Part shown: in pieces, positions 45,119-54,826 of the stretch
Layout of the letters: every line of letters begins with the position of its first letter
Position numbering within the stretch: position 1 is the first letter of the stretch
NCBI GenBank assembly: GCA_025362235.1
Contig: JANYGZ010000011.1
Span: 62,001 to 126,000, forward strand
Reading direction: 5' to 3'
Length of the DNA stretch: 64,000 nt
Origin: Ferruginibacter sp.
GTDB lineage: Bacteria; Bacteroidota; Bacteroidia; Chitinophagales; Chitinophagaceae
Made by a program: the position numbers and the translations under genes
Notes under the pieces: model-generated
Told to the model about the DNA's origin: nothing
Database searches by the model: none
Seen by the model: the letters and a program-made list of their open reading frames with translations, nothing else

Positions 45119-45607
45119 ATGGAAAATATTCAATTAATCCGTTGCAGCACTGAGCAGGATTTTGATATTGCAAAATCAATCACTTCTGACTACATCAATT
45201 GGTTAAATATAGACCTGAGTTTTCAAAATACTAAAAAGGAATATGATGAATTTGCAGTGATGTATTCGCCTCCGGATGGATGTTATATTTATTTAAAGAA
45301 TGAGGAAGAAATTATAGGAGGAGTAGCGTTTAGAAAGCTGGGGCAAGGTATTTGCGAAATGAAACGCCTGTTTGTTTATCCACCATTTCATGGATCAGGT
45401 TTTGGCAAACTGCTTAGTGAGGCAATCATTAAAAAGGCAAAAGAATATGGCTATAAAAGAATGCGCCTTGACACAATTGACAGGCTTCACAATGCCATTA
45501 CAATTTATCAAAAAATGGGATTTTATGAGATAGCGCAATACCGGGAAAACCCGGATAAAACTGCCAAGTTTATGGAGCTGGATTTAGCAGCGATTGAAGC
45601 AAAATAA
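45119..45607 (+). CDS. GNAT-family N-acetyltransferase
   Basis: The product is a 162-residue acetyltransferase. The acetyl-CoA loop is present as YPPFHGSGFGKLLSEAIIKKAKEYG (R/Q-x-x-G-x-G/A in modified form), preceded by CEMKRLFVYP, the usual strand 4, and followed by RLDTIDRLHNAITIYQKMGFYEI. The acceptor is unknown. It lies 33 bases after the MFS gene and may share its transcript. Confidence 0.92.
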   Translation: MENIQLIRCSTEQDFDIAKSITSDYINWLNIDLSFQNTKKEYDEFAVMYSPPDGCYIYLKNEEEIIGGVAFRKLGQGICEMKRLFVYPPFHGSGFGKLLSEAIIKKAKEYGYKRMRLDTIDRLHNAITIYQKMGFYEIAQYRENPDKTAKFMELDLAAIEAK

Positions 45608-45676
45608 TTTTAATTCCATCGTTAAGCAAAATACTAAAACATACATTTATTTAAAAAAATTGATAGCAAGCAAATC

Positions 45677-46537
45677 ATGAGTACATTAAAATTAGGCTGG
45701 GTTGGATTGGGCAATATGGGCAACCCAATGGTAAAAAATTTATTAAAAGGCGGCTTTGAAGTAACTGTTTTTAATCGTACAAAAAATAAGGAACAAGCAC
45801 TTGTTGAAGCGGGTGCCAGTTCGGCTAACAGCCCGCAGTACCTGGTAGAAAATTGTGATGTAGTGTTAACTATGTTATCAGATGACAAGGCAGTGAAAGA
45901 AGTGTTTGAAGGAGCAAATGGATTCCTGTCAAAACCCTATCCAGGAAAACTCTTTATTGACATGAGCACTGTATCACCCGACACTTCCCGGTATCTATCA
46001 AAACTTTGCAGCAGTTATGGAATGAATTTTTTGGAAGCTCCTGTTTCGGGTAGCGTTAAACCTGCACAGGATGGCACGCTCATAATACTGGCAGGTGGCG
46101 ATAATGAAAATTATGAAAAAGCAAAACCAATTTTTGATAAGCTGGGTAAACTATCACTTCTTTTAGGTGGCGCCGGCGTTGGCAGTTCTGCTAAACTGGC
46201 TATCAATTATTTGTTAGGTTTAAACCTGCAGGGCCTGGCAGAAACTATACTTTTTGCAGAAAAAAATGGCGTCAATAAACAGGATATGCTTACCATTGTA
46301 AATGAAGGTGCTTGTGGTAATGGCATTACCAAACTTAAATCGGCTTCAATTTTAAACAATGATTATCCTGCTGCCTTTGCATTGAAGCATCTTGTTAAAG
46401 ATTTAAGACTGGCTAAAGAAGCTGGTTTAAATTATCCGTTGATTTCACCATTAAGTGAAAGTTATAATAATGCTCAAAAGCAAGGGCTCGGTGAAGAAGA
46501 TGTGATGGCTATTATGAAATGGTTGGAAAAGCAATAA
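45677..46537 (+). CDS. NAD(P)-dependent beta-hydroxyacid dehydrogenase (3-hydroxyisobutyrate dehydrogenase family)
   Basis: The product is a 286-residue dehydrogenase of the 3-hydroxyisobutyrate/glyoxylate reductase group. It has the Rossmann motif GWVGLGNMGNPMVKNLL with NRTKNKEQA after strand 2 (Asn-Arg suggests NADPH), the substrate signature FLEAPVSGSVKPAQDGTL and the catalytic lysine in SSAKLAINYLLG. The NRT motif and length fit the succinic-semialdehyde/glyoxylate reductase subgroup; the exact substrate is uncertain. Confidence 0.92.
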   Translation: MSTLKLGWVGLGNMGNPMVKNLLKGGFEVTVFNRTKNKEQALVEAGASSANSPQYLVENCDVVLTMLSDDKAVKEVFEGANGFLSKPYPGKLFIDMSTVSPDTSRYLSKLCSSYGMNFLEAPVSGSVKPAQDGTLIILAGGDNENYEKAKPIFDKLGKLSLLLGGAGVGSSAKLAINYLLGLNLQGLAETILFAEKNGVNKQDMLTIVNEGACGNGITKLKSASILNNDYPAAFALKHLVKDLRLAKEAGLNYPLISPLSESYNNAQKQGLGEEDVMAIMKWLEKQ

Positions 46538-46612
46538 ATTACCAGGTAAGGTTTTATATTTTTTTTTCAATTAAAAATCTGGCGTAACTTCAAAACCATA
46601 AAAAATATCATT

Positions 46613-47512
46613 ATGCAACGCAGAAACTTCATCCGCAATACAAGCCTTACATTGGCAAGCCTTGCTTTTTTAAATAACAAAACCCTGGCCCAGTTTTTAG
46701 CCGACCCTGCATGGAAGATAAAAATGCTGAACGATACCATGGGTGTTTTTACAGAAAAAGGCGGCACCATTTTGTTTATGGTTGGTAAAGATGGTATGGT
46801 AGTGGTAGACAGCCAATTTCCCGAACAATCGCAACACCTGATAGATGAGTTGAAAAAAAGAAGCCAGCAGCCATTTCAGTTGCTGATTAATACGCATCAC
46901 CATGGCGACCATACCGCAGGTAATATTTCGTTTAAAGGTTTGGTGCCACATGTGTTGGCACACGAAAATAGTAAGGCTAACCAAGAAAGAGTTGCCAAAG
47001 AAAAAAAGACTGAGGACCAGCAGTTATACCCCGATCAAACTTATGCTACAACCTGGTGCCAGAAAATGGATAAAGAAGAAATTTGTATGTATTATTTTGG
47101 CGCTGCACACACCAATGGCGACAGCTTTGTACAATTTAAAAAATCAAATATTGTACATACCGGCGACCTTGTTTTTAACAGGCGACATCCTTTTATTGAC
47201 AGGTCGGCCGGTGCTAATATCAGCAGCTGGGTAAAGGTTCTGGACAAGGCTGCCAGCACCTTTAGCAACAAAACAATATTTGTATGCGGCCACGCTGCCG
47301 ATGGATACGATATAGTAATTACTAAAGAAGATATTGCAGCTTTTCGTAATTATTTAAATCAATTATTGATTTTTGTGGGTGCCCAAATTAAGGCAGGCAA
47401 AACAAAAGAAGAAATATTAAAAGCAACTGAAATACCTGGCGCTACTGAATGGAAGGGTGATGGAATTGACAGGCCATTGACTGCGGCTTATGAAGAACTG
47501 ACTAATGGATAA
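46613..47512 (+). CDS. Exported MBL-fold metallohydrolase
   Basis: The product is 299 residues. The N-terminus RRNFIRNTSLTLASLAFLNN looks like a twin-arginine signal. The metallo-beta-lactamase core has THHHGDHTAGN for the first zinc set, then HTNGDS, HTGDLVFNRRHPFID and a distal CGHAADG. The reaction is not predictable. The last codons and the stop lie inside a TGGATAAT-type repeat (47503-47535), so the very C-terminus may have been changed by that repeat. Confidence 0.9.
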   Translation: MQRRNFIRNTSLTLASLAFLNNKTLAQFLADPAWKIKMLNDTMGVFTEKGGTILFMVGKDGMVVVDSQFPEQSQHLIDELKKRSQQPFQLLINTHHHGDHTAGNISFKGLVPHVLAHENSKANQERVAKEKKTEDQQLYPDQTYATTWCQKMDKEEICMYYFGAAHTNGDSFVQFKKSNIVHTGDLVFNRRHPFIDRSAGANISSWVKVLDKAASTFSNKTIFVCGHAADGYDIVITKEDIAAFRNYLNQLLIFVGAQIKAGKTKEEILKATEIPGATEWKGDGIDRPLTAAYEELTNG

Positions 47513-47535
47513 TTGTTTAATTGATAATGGATAAT
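47503..47535. repeat. TAATGGATAAT-type repeat over the MBL gene stop codon
   Basis: TAATGGATAATTGTTTAATT and the following GATAATGGATAAT match the block at 19223-19255 almost base for base. As there, the repeat begins at the 3' end of a gene and supplies its stop codon region. Confidence 0.65.
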
Positions 47536-47552
47536 TTAATGCCGTGAGTTAA

Positions 47553-48038
47553 TTACTTTACCGCAGCCATTAATTTTTCTAAAACATAATAAACAATTGG
47601 GCAAAAAGTGGAGTTTTTTAAAGTGAGTGGTTGCCTTTTTAATAATACATCTTCATCTGTGTACGGAAAACGGGCACAATCAGATGGACGCACTTCATAG
47701 ATGCCGCAATAATTATCTTCTCCCAAAAAAGGGCAGGGTGCCGTTCTCATAACATAGTCACCATCAGCATCAACCCGTAAATAAGTATTGATTAAATCGC
47801 CCTCTTTCATTTTTAGATGTTTGGCAATACGTTTAATATCGGGTGTTTTTAAACGGGGTGAATACCCTTTGCAGCAATTACCACATTTAAGGCAATCAAT
47901 TTTACTAAATGCTTCGTCATTTAATTCTGGAAGAGCCTTTAGCACAGTATTTTTATCTGCCCTATGTAAATAATTTTTATATAATTTCTGCCTGTCACCT
48001 GATTTTTTTTCCCAGGCCCTTAAAAGTTCTTCGCTCAT
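47553..48038 (-). CDS. YkgJ-family cysteine-cluster protein
   Basis: The product is a 161-residue soluble protein with the cysteine pattern of the YkgJ (putative zinc/iron-chelating) family: CLKCGNCCKGYSPRL, then APCPFLGEDNYCGIYEVRPSDCARFPY, then a last Cys in STFCPIVYY. Eight conserved cysteines suggest metal or Fe-S binding. The function is unknown. It is convergent with the MBL gene. Confidence 0.92.
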   Translation of the reverse strand: MSEELLRAWEKKSGDRQKLYKNYLHRADKNTVLKALPELNDEAFSKIDCLKCGNCCKGYSPRLKTPDIKRIAKHLKMKEGDLINTYLRVDADGDYVMRTAPCPFLGEDNYCGIYEVRPSDCARFPYTDEDVLLKRQPLTLKNSTFCPIVYYVLEKLMAAVK

Positions 48039-48344
48039 AATTGGTAATAGTAAGTGATGTGAAGAATTTTATGCTTATTTGTTCCCGACTTTTCCACAGC
48101 TGCAAAGTAACGAACATAATAGCATCAAATATTGTTGTGTTACTGTAATTTTGCAACTTAAAAATCAGCATAACAATAGTTAATATATATTTTATCCTTA
48201 ATGTATAAAATATCCAGGAACATCTATAATTCCAAGAATGTTCCCCAAAGCTGAAAAAGTACAAGAGGGCGACGCAACAATGTTCCTTTTATTATAATGC
48301 CCGGATCAATATAAAGAAGACAATTTTCAAATATAAATATCAAT
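48039..48344. other. Non-coding gap upstream of gcvP
   Basis: This 306-base gap is AT-rich. TAATTTTG at 48146-48153 fits a -7 box but has no good -33 partner and would leave a leader of nearly 190 bases. I looked for a glycine riboswitch and did not find its conserved core. No gene is supported. Confidence 0.4.
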
Positions 48345-51221
48345 ATGAATATTTTCGAGAAACAACAGAATGAATTTTTAGGCAGGCATATTGGCCCTAA
48401 CCAACAGGAAAAGGATGCAATGTTAGCAGCAATTGGCGTAGGTTCTATGGAAGAACTTATCAGCAAAACTATCCCGGATGCCATCAGGATAAAAGAAGAC
48501 CTTGATGTACCGGCTGCTATTAGTGAATTTGAGTATTTGAGTGAATTAAAAAAAGTAGCGGCAAAAAATAAAGTTTTTAAAAGCTATATCGGCCAGGGAT
48601 ATTATGATACCATTACCCCGTCTGTTATTTTAAGAAATGTTTTTGAAAACCCCGGTTGGTATACCCAATATACTCCCTACCAGGCAGAAATTTCTCAGGG
48701 CCGTTTGGAAAGCCTGTTAAATTATCAAACATTGGTAAGTGATCTTACAGCACTGCCCATCGCCAATGCCAGTTTACTGGATGAAGGCACTGCGGCCGCT
48801 GAAGCTATGGCCATGTTATTCAATCATAAAAACAAAGACCACGACCATATCACCGCACCTAAGTTTTTTGTAGATGAAAAAATATTTGCACAAACAAAAG
48901 ACATCCTGGTAACAAGAGCGGAGCCTATTGGCATTGAACTGGTTTTAGGCGATTTTAAACATGCTGATTTAGATGAAAATTATTTTGGCGCCATTGTGCA
49001 ATACCCCGACAGCGATGGTGCGGTTAGGGATTACCGTGAGTTTATTACCAAAGCACATGCTGTAAATGCAATGGTGGTGATGGCTACTGATCTTTTAGCC
49101 TTGACTTTATTAACACCGCCGGGTGAATTAGATGCTGATGTGGCTATTGGCTCTTCTCAACGACTTGGTGTACCGATGGGTTTTGGTGGCCCACATGCCG
49201 CTTTTTTTGCAACCAAAGATGAGTTTAAAAGAACCATACCCGGCAGGATAATTGGAGTAAGTATTGATGCACAAGGCAACCGTTGTTTACGCATGGCACT
49301 GCAAACAAGGGAGCAGCATATCCGGCGTGAAAAGGCTACCAGTAACATTTGTACGGCACAGGCATTGTTAAGCAATATGGCCGCGATGTATGTAATTTAT
49401 CATGGGGCAGAAGGACTGACCAATATTGCAAAGCGCATCAGCATGCTTGCGCAAACCTTAAATAATGAATTGACTGAACTTGGTTTTACCAATGTAAATG
49501 AATACTATTTTGACACCTTGAAAGTATCAGTAAATAATGCGGCTACGCTTATAAAATCAGCCGAATTACAGGAAATGAATTTTCATTTTATTGATGATAA
49601 ACATATTGGTATCTCTATAGATGAAACTACTTCTCAAAAGGATATTGTTGACATACTGCATGTATTTGCCGTATCAATAAATATTGATACGGCCGTTGCT
49701 GGTTTCGATGCGGATGCCATTTTAGAAAATATCCCATCTGCATTAACCAGGACATCGGCCTTTTTATTACATCTGGTATTTAACACCCATCACAGCGAAA
49801 GCCAGATGATGCGTTACGTAAAGTTTTTAGAAAATAAAGACCTTAGTTTAAATACTTCTATGATCAGCCTTGGCAGTTGTACAATGAAGCTAAATGCAGC
49901 TTCAGAACTGATACCTGTAAGCTGGCCGGAGTTTAGCAAACTGCACCCATTTGCGCCCGCCCATCAAACCGCAGGTTACCAGCAAATTATTACAGAACTG
50001 GAAAATTATTTAAGTAAAATAACCGGCTTTGCGGCTACTTCATTGCAACCTAATAGCGGTGCACAGGGCGAGTATGCAGGTTTGTTGACCATCAGGGCTT
50101 ATCATGCAGCAAATGGTGAAAGCCACCGTAACGTAGTGCTGATACCGATTTCGGCTCACGGCACCAACCCTGCCAGCGCTGTAATGGCTGGTATGAAAGT
50201 TGTAGTTACCAAATGTGATGAGGCGGGTAATATTGATGTAGCCGATTTAAAAGCAAGGGCAGCAGAACATAAAAACGACCTTGCTGCATTAATGGTTACC
50301 TACCCAAGTACGCACGGTGTATTTGAAGAAAGCATCATAGAAATCTGCAACACCATACATGAATATGGCGGGCAGGTATATATGGATGGCGCTAACATGA
50401 ATGCGCAGGTTGGCTTAACAAGTCCCGGTATGATCGGCGCTGATGTATGCCATTTAAATTTACATAAAACCTTTGCTATACCACATGGTGGCGGTGGCCC
50501 CGGTGTTGGGCCCATTTGTGTTGCCAAACAATTAGTACCCTATTTACCCGGTCATGTAAATATTACAAATACAAACAAAAATATACATGCTATCAGCTCG
50601 GCTCCTTATGGAAGTGCAAGTATCTTGCTGATTAGCTACGCTTATATTAAAATGCTTGGTACAAAGGGCATCCGTAACGCTACAGAATATGCGATATTGA
50701 ATGCCAATTATATGAAAGCAAGATTGGAAAAATACTATAAAATTTTGTACACCGGCAAAAATGGAACCGCTGCACATGAATTTATAGTTGACCTTCGCCC
50801 CTTTAAGACCAGCGCTGCCATTGAGGCGGAAGATGTTGCCAAAAGGTTGATGGATTATGGGTTTCATGCCCCTACGCTTTCTTTTCCGGTAGCAGGAACA
50901 TTAATGATTGAACCAACTGAAAGTGAAGATAAAGCAGAGCTTGATCGTTTTTGCGATGCCATGATAGGTATTTACCAGGAAATAAAAGCTATAGAAGATG
51001 GTAAGGCTGATAAAAAAGAGAATGTATTAAAAAATGCACCACATACACAATACTTGATATGTGCTGACGAATGGACCAAACCTTATTCAAGAACAAAAGC
51101 TGCGTTTCCTTTACCCTATGTAAAAGAAAATAAATTTTGGCCTAGTATAAGCAGGGTTAACAATACGTATGGAGACAGAAATTTAATCTGTACCTGCGAG
51201 CCAACAGAAGCTTATGCATAA
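48345..51221 (+). CDS. gcvP: Glycine dehydrogenase (decarboxylating), P-protein of the glycine cleavage system
   Basis: The product is 958 residues, the fused P1-P2 form. It decarboxylates glycine with pyridoxal phosphate and passes the aminomethyl group to lipoyl-GcvH. It has [18 protein letters not shown] near the start, the P1 half with [14 protein letters not shown] and [18 protein letters not shown], and the P2 half with [42 protein letters not shown] and the PLP lysine motif [20 protein letters not shown]. The gcvT and gcvH genes are not in the window. The transposase tail is encoded on the other strand only ten bases beyond the stop. Confidence 0.98.
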   Translation: MNIFEKQQNEFLGRHIGPNQQEKDAMLAAIGVGSMEELISKTIPDAIRIKEDLDVPAAISEFEYLSELKKVAAKNKVFKSYIGQGYYDTITPSVILRNVFENPGWYTQYTPYQAEISQGRLESLLNYQTLVSDLTALPIANASLLDEGTAAAEAMAMLFNHKNKDHDHITAPKFFVDEKIFAQTKDILVTRAEPIGIELVLGDFKHADLDENYFGAIVQYPDSDGAVRDYREFITKAHAVNAMVVMATDLLALTLLTPPGELDADVAIGSSQRLGVPMGFGGPHAAFFATKDEFKRTIPGRIIGVSIDAQGNRCLRMALQTREQHIRREKATSNICTAQALLSNMAAMYVIYHGAEGLTNIAKRISMLAQTLNNELTELGFTNVNEYYFDTLKVSVNNAATLIKSAELQEMNFHFIDDKHIGISIDETTSQKDIVDILHVFAVSINIDTAVAGFDADAILENIPSALTRTSAFLLHLVFNTHHSESQMMRYVKFLENKDLSLNTSMISLGSCTMKLNAASELIPVSWPEFSKLHPFAPAHQTAGYQQIITELENYLSKITGFAATSLQPNSGAQGEYAGLLTIRAYHAANGESHRNVVLIPISAHGTNPASAVMAGMKVVVTKCDEAGNIDVADLKARAAEHKNDLAALMVTYPSTHGVFEESIIEICNTIHEYGGQVYMDGANMNAQVGLTSPGMIGADVCHLNLHKTFAIPHGGGGPGVGPICVAKQLVPYLPGHVNITNTNKNIHAISSAPYGSASILLISYAYIKMLGTKGIRNATEYAILNANYMKARLEKYYKILYTGKNGTAAHEFIVDLRPFKTSAAIEAEDVAKRLMDYGFHAPTLSFPVAGTLMIEPTESEDKAELDRFCDAMIGIYQEIKAIEDGKADKKENVLKNAPHTQYLICADEWTKPYSRTKAAFPLPYVKENKFWPSISRVNNTYGDRNLICTCEPTEAYA

Positions 51222-51274
51222 TTAAAATATCTATGCCGCATATTTGATGTGGCTTGCATGGAAATATTTTTGCA

Positions 51275-51297
51275 CCCGATAGCTATCGGGTTGCTTT
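51275..51297 (+). terminator. Perfect palindrome CCCGATAGCTATCGGG with T-rich tail
   Basis: The 16-base palindrome is followed by TTGCTTTTTA and could terminate gcvP transcription. On the other strand it lies inside the extended reading frame of the transposase, where it would encode PDSYRV. The core recurs at 22851-22866. Confidence 0.5.
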
Positions 51298-51344
51298 TTA
51301 TTATTTTTTCTTTTGTTCATAAAACCTTCTACATTGTATTTCAT

Positions 51345-52316
51345 CTAAGCCTTGTTAATAGGGCGTTTCTTGCCTATTACATTTGTTTTCAAATCTTGGT
51401 TTACATATTCCCGTGGGTTCAACTCTGGGCTATACGGTGGCAGAAAAAATAATTCAATCCTATCTTTATGTTCCTCCAGCCAGGCATTTATCAACTTCGT
51501 TTTATGAGCCCAATGGCCATCTACCACTAAAAATATTTTATACTGTTTGTACTTTATTAATTGGGTTAAAAAATCAATAAATTCACCTCCATTAAATGTG
51601 CCATCCAAAATCATAAATTCAACATGCCCTTTGTTACTAATGGCCGATACCATGTTTAATGAAAAGCGTTGCCCTGTCTTTTTGATAACGGGAGTTTCGT
51701 CCTTTGGCGCATAACTTTTACTTGCCTGGTGGTCGTTTCGCATGCCAACCTCATCTTCAAAATAAATAACTGCTCCTGCTTTTTTAGCTTTCTTTTTAAT
51801 GACTGGATATTCAGTATCCAACCATTGCTGAACTCTCTTAGGGTCTTGCTCAAATGCTCGTGCGATAGGCTTTTGAGGCGTATATCCCCATGATTTCAAA
51901 TAACGGCCCGCCTGCCAAAGTGATAACTCAATGCCATATTTTTCGAATATCAATTGTTGTACCGCTCCCCTTGTCCAAAGACCAAAGGATAGTTTTAATT
52001 GGTCAGGCATTTTCTCTTTAATTAAGCGACGAACTTCAGCAGATTGTACTCCATTTATTTTTTTCCCACCTTGTACCCCTCGCTTTTTTGAAGATATATT
52101 TCTTAACCCTTTCTCTTTATAACGTTTCCATATTTTATGAACACCATCCAAACTTAAACCAAACAATTCTGCGGCTTTACTTTGTGTGCCTTTCTTCTTT
52201 TTAAGAAAGTCCACTACCAGTAACCGTACTTTTTCCTGAGCGTCTTTACTGCCTCGTTTAGAAGTTATACCACTTTTTTTACTGGTAACCTGTTGCACAT
52301 TTGCCTGCGCTTCCAT
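51345..52316 (-). CDS. IS630-family transposase, ended by an in-frame stop
   Basis: The 323-codon frame has an N-terminal helix-turn-helix pair (TQSKAAELFGLSLDGVHKIWKRY; the winged-helix region QLKLSFGLWTRGAVQQLI) and the DDE catalytic core: FEDEVGMRN for the first acidic residue, LVVDGHWAHK for the second and LPPYSPELNPREYVNQDLK near the third. It stops at a TAG after KKRPINKA. The frame stays open beyond: MKYNVEGFMNKRKN and then VQKYFHASHIKYAA, the usual IS630 C-terminus, with stop at 51231-51233. A single substitution therefore seems to have truncated a protein of about 361 residues. Terminal inverted repeats could not be placed. Confidence 0.88.
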   Translation of the reverse strand: MEAQANVQQVTSKKSGITSKRGSKDAQEKVRLLVVDFLKKKKGTQSKAAELFGLSLDGVHKIWKRYKEKGLRNISSKKRGVQGGKKINGVQSAEVRRLIKEKMPDQLKLSFGLWTRGAVQQLIFEKYGIELSLWQAGRYLKSWGYTPQKPIARAFEQDPKRVQQWLDTEYPVIKKKAKKAGAVIYFEDEVGMRNDHQASKSYAPKDETPVIKKTGQRFSLNMVSAISNKGHVEFMILDGTFNGGEFIDFLTQLIKYKQYKIFLVVDGHWAHKTKLINAWLEEHKDRIELFFLPPYSPELNPREYVNQDLKTNVIGKKRPINKA

Positions 52317-52680
52317 TGTAAATGCAACACAGGTTCCATGGCCCTGGCATAGGGTTTCATTATATCACAGGGCCTATGGCTATCACCATTTCATCTGTTA
52401 TTTTATCATCGCCAAGACGAATAACCCGGGTGTTGATATGGTCGCTAAAATCTTCATCGGATAAATTGTGGCAGAGACGTTCGTCTGTTTTTATCAGTGC
52501 AATATCTTCCTGCAGGCTATGGGCCACATTGGATATCTTAACGTCTTTGGTGGCCTGAATACAGTAAATCAGTTCTTTAATAACACTTTGAGTAGGTTTA
52601 TGAAACCCCTTACCCAAGATCCCCGAAAATTTATTAGCTTGTGCTTTGAAACACACAATGGTAGAAGAGTTTGTATCCAT
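52317..52680 (-). pseudogene. Fragment of an older DDE transposase
   Basis: A 106-codon frame (MDTNSSTIVCFKAQANKF, then NVAHSLQEDIALIKTDERLCHNLSDED) ends early. One base shift near 52367 restores the typical continuation IAI-DPGDI-type followed by MKPYARAMEP, the first aspartate region of a DDE transposase unrelated to IS630. The frame then runs directly into the start of the IS630-type gene, and the remainder of the old transposase is missing. The insertion or a deletion destroyed it. Exact family not determined. Confidence 0.65.
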
Positions 52681-52932
52681 GATCGTATTGAAATGTTTGT
52701 TGCAACTGTATTGTACGAAAGTGGATGCAATTTTTTGGGGAATTTTTTTGAACGGTAAATTTGGCAGATGGATTATTTTTTAAGAAAAATGTTGCCTTAC
52801 AGTTATACTTGTGGATCCAACACATTCTGTTTTATTTCAAATTTTAATGACTTTTCAGCCGAAGATTTATAACTGGTATAATATAAAAAGCTTCGGTAAG
52901 CAGCTGGGCTTCTTTCATTTTAAGGCAATTAA

Positions 52933-53535
52933 TTAAAAACGAAAACCGGCAAAAAAAACAAGTGCAATGTTTTTGTCCTGCAATTTAGATGAATAGGTGC
53001 CTTTAATTTCTGATCCCAAATAAATTCTGTCATTAATAAGCCGTTTATAACCGATATCTAATCCAAAATCGCCCAATGATAGAGTAGAGGCATTAATAGT
53101 TCCGTATTCCGATGTGCTTACCTTGTTCAGAAGAATACTTTGCCCCATATTAAAACTGGCATAAAAATTTTGAAAGAATTTCATGGTGACAACTATGCGA
53201 ATAGGGATAGCAACATTAACAATATGCGCACTGCCATGTGGTGCCGGTAAATCAGCATTTACCGAATATAATCGGTTATAACCACTTTCTATACCCAGGC
53301 TCAGGTTATATTTTGGTTCCCACATTATTCTGCCTACAAATGAGTAGTTAAGCTCATTTACTTTTTGCTTTGCAAGAACCAGGTTATTAAAATAATAATT
53401 AGGGCCCACTCCTGCATAGAAAGTAAAATGATGAACCTTCGTTGATTTAGCATCTTTGGTTTGGGCCATGCCCTTGACGGCAAAACAGCAAAACAAGATT
53501 GCGATAAATATTTTATATAATGTTATTCTGGTCAT
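52933..53535 (-). CDS. Hypothetical outer-membrane beta-barrel protein
   Basis: The product is 200 residues with a signal peptide ending KGMAQTKD. The mature part is made of amphipathic strands (FTFYAGVGPNYYFNN, YNLSLGIESGYNRLYS, FGLDIGYKRLINDRIYLGSEIKG) with a C-terminal Phe (FAGFRF), the hallmark of outer-membrane barrels. It is the last of three minus-strand genes with 11-20 base gaps, after the GDPD lipoprotein. Confidence 0.75.
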   Translation of the reverse strand: MTRITLYKIFIAILFCCFAVKGMAQTKDAKSTKVHHFTFYAGVGPNYYFNNLVLAKQKVNELNYSFVGRIMWEPKYNLSLGIESGYNRLYSVNADLPAPHGSAHIVNVAIPIRIVVTMKFFQNFYASFNMGQSILLNKVSTSEYGTINASTLSLGDFGLDIGYKRLINDRIYLGSEIKGTYSSKLQDKNIALVFFAGFRF

Positions 53536-53555
53536 TTTTGTTTTGAAGCAGTTTT

Positions 53556-54815
53556 TTAAAACATGGTATAAAAATCATACACTACATAAGCAGGATAATC
53601 GGAAATAAAACCATCAAACTTCCCATTTTTTAAATAGTCTGAAATTAAGGCTTTACTATTTAGCGTCCAGCTTATTACTTTTATTCCATTGTTATGCGCT
53701 TTTTCCACATCATCTAAAAGCAAACCCTCTGTGTAACGCGGCCCAAAAAATTTACTGCCATTTTCGAGCGCTATATCAATTGTTTGTTCAGCCAGCGTAG
53801 GCAACGGTAGTGAATAAGCATAAGCCGGGTTATTTGATTTATACGTTGGCTGTTTATTGAATTCAGTAATTACATCCGCCGATGGCAAGCCAGAAAAAAT
53901 AGTAACATTCCTGTTTTGCGCTACGGCTTTTGCATAGGCATTCCTCACAACCGGCTCCAGGTATTTAAAAATATCGGTGTTGCCTTTTATATCAAGCCAC
54001 ACATATTTTAAAGTAGTTGAATCAACAAAATAATTTAATACCTGTTCAACAGAAGGTACTTTTTGACCATCTATTAAACGCACATATTCTGAAATAAACA
54101 GAAAAGGATATTGATCCCAATTACCTGACAATGGGCCCTTTTGTGTTAAGCGTGTATTGATACCGGCATCATGGATGCAGATAGGAACATGATCGCTGGT
54201 CATACGAACATCAAATTCCAAGCCGGTGTTACCATAGTCCTCATCATTTAAAACACCGTTAAGCGAATTTTCTGCATAAGGAGGATTTGATGTGGTTTGC
54301 ACACCGTGGTGCGCAAAAATCATAAACGGATTATTGGTTGCGTAAGTGGAAAATGCATGCTGGTATTGTAGTGTAAGAGAATCATTTGAAAAAATTCCCC
54401 GCAATTTTAAATTTGAAATCACTCCTGCCAATAAATCTGTGGCCCCTTCCGTAGCCGAAATGGAGAACTGTATATTTCCCTGTGTAGGAAATTCTGAATA
54501 GCGGTAAAAACCTGAAAATTGAATAGACCCATCACTGGATTTATACCCATATTTCAAAATCATAAAAATTCCATCCTGGTTACTAAAAAACGACACCCTG
54601 TGTTTTGACACTTTACAAACAAACTGAGAACCTAAGCCGCTGCTTCCGTCAACCAATTTATAAATGCCTTCCATCTTTTTCATTGTAGTTGCCGGAATGG
54701 AGGATGTATTTTCAAGATTGGCTTCTTCATTATTACCAGGTGGTGTAATTTCACTTTTTGAACAACCCAAAAATATCAGCAGTGTTGCAACAATATATAA
54801 TGTAGTATACTTCAT
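53556..54815 (-). CDS. Lipoprotein with glycerophosphodiester phosphodiesterase domain
   Basis: The product is 419 residues with a lipoprotein signal (VATLLIFLGCSKSE). Residues about 25-165 form an unrecognised beta-rich domain. From FMIFAHHGVQ onward there is a GDPD TIM barrel: His of AHHG (usually AHRG), AENSLNGVLNDE, GLEFDVRMTSDHVPICIHDAGI (metal Glu/Asp and catalytic His), then YVWLDIKG and a C-terminal GIKVISWTLN-x-K and DGFISDYP. It should hydrolyse glycerophosphodiesters outside the cytoplasm. It lies between two genes for barrel proteins. Confidence 0.88.
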   Translation of the reverse strand: MKYTTLYIVATLLIFLGCSKSEITPPGNNEEANLENTSSIPATTMKKMEGIYKLVDGSSGLGSQFVCKVSKHRVSFFSNQDGIFMILKYGYKSSDGSIQFSGFYRYSEFPTQGNIQFSISATEGATDLLAGVISNLKLRGIFSNDSLTLQYQHAFSTYATNNPFMIFAHHGVQTTSNPPYAENSLNGVLNDEDYGNTGLEFDVRMTSDHVPICIHDAGINTRLTQKGPLSGNWDQYPFLFISEYVRLIDGQKVPSVEQVLNYFVDSTTLKYVWLDIKGNTDIFKYLEPVVRNAYAKAVAQNRNVTIFSGLPSADVITEFNKQPTYKSNNPAYAYSLPLPTLAEQTIDIALENGSKFFGPRYTEGLLLDDVEKAHNNGIKVISWTLNSKALISDYLKNGKFDGFISDYPAYVVYDFYTMF

Positions 54816-54826
54816 TAGTTAGTTGA

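Noticed and set aside
48039-48344. Glycine riboswitch upstream of gcvP
   Set aside because: The conserved glycine aptamer core and paired architecture are not visible in the gap.
52634-52825. Minus-strand frame of 63 codons before the old transposase fragment
   Set aside because: Residue composition is not protein-like and it overlaps the start of the transposase fragment in another frame.
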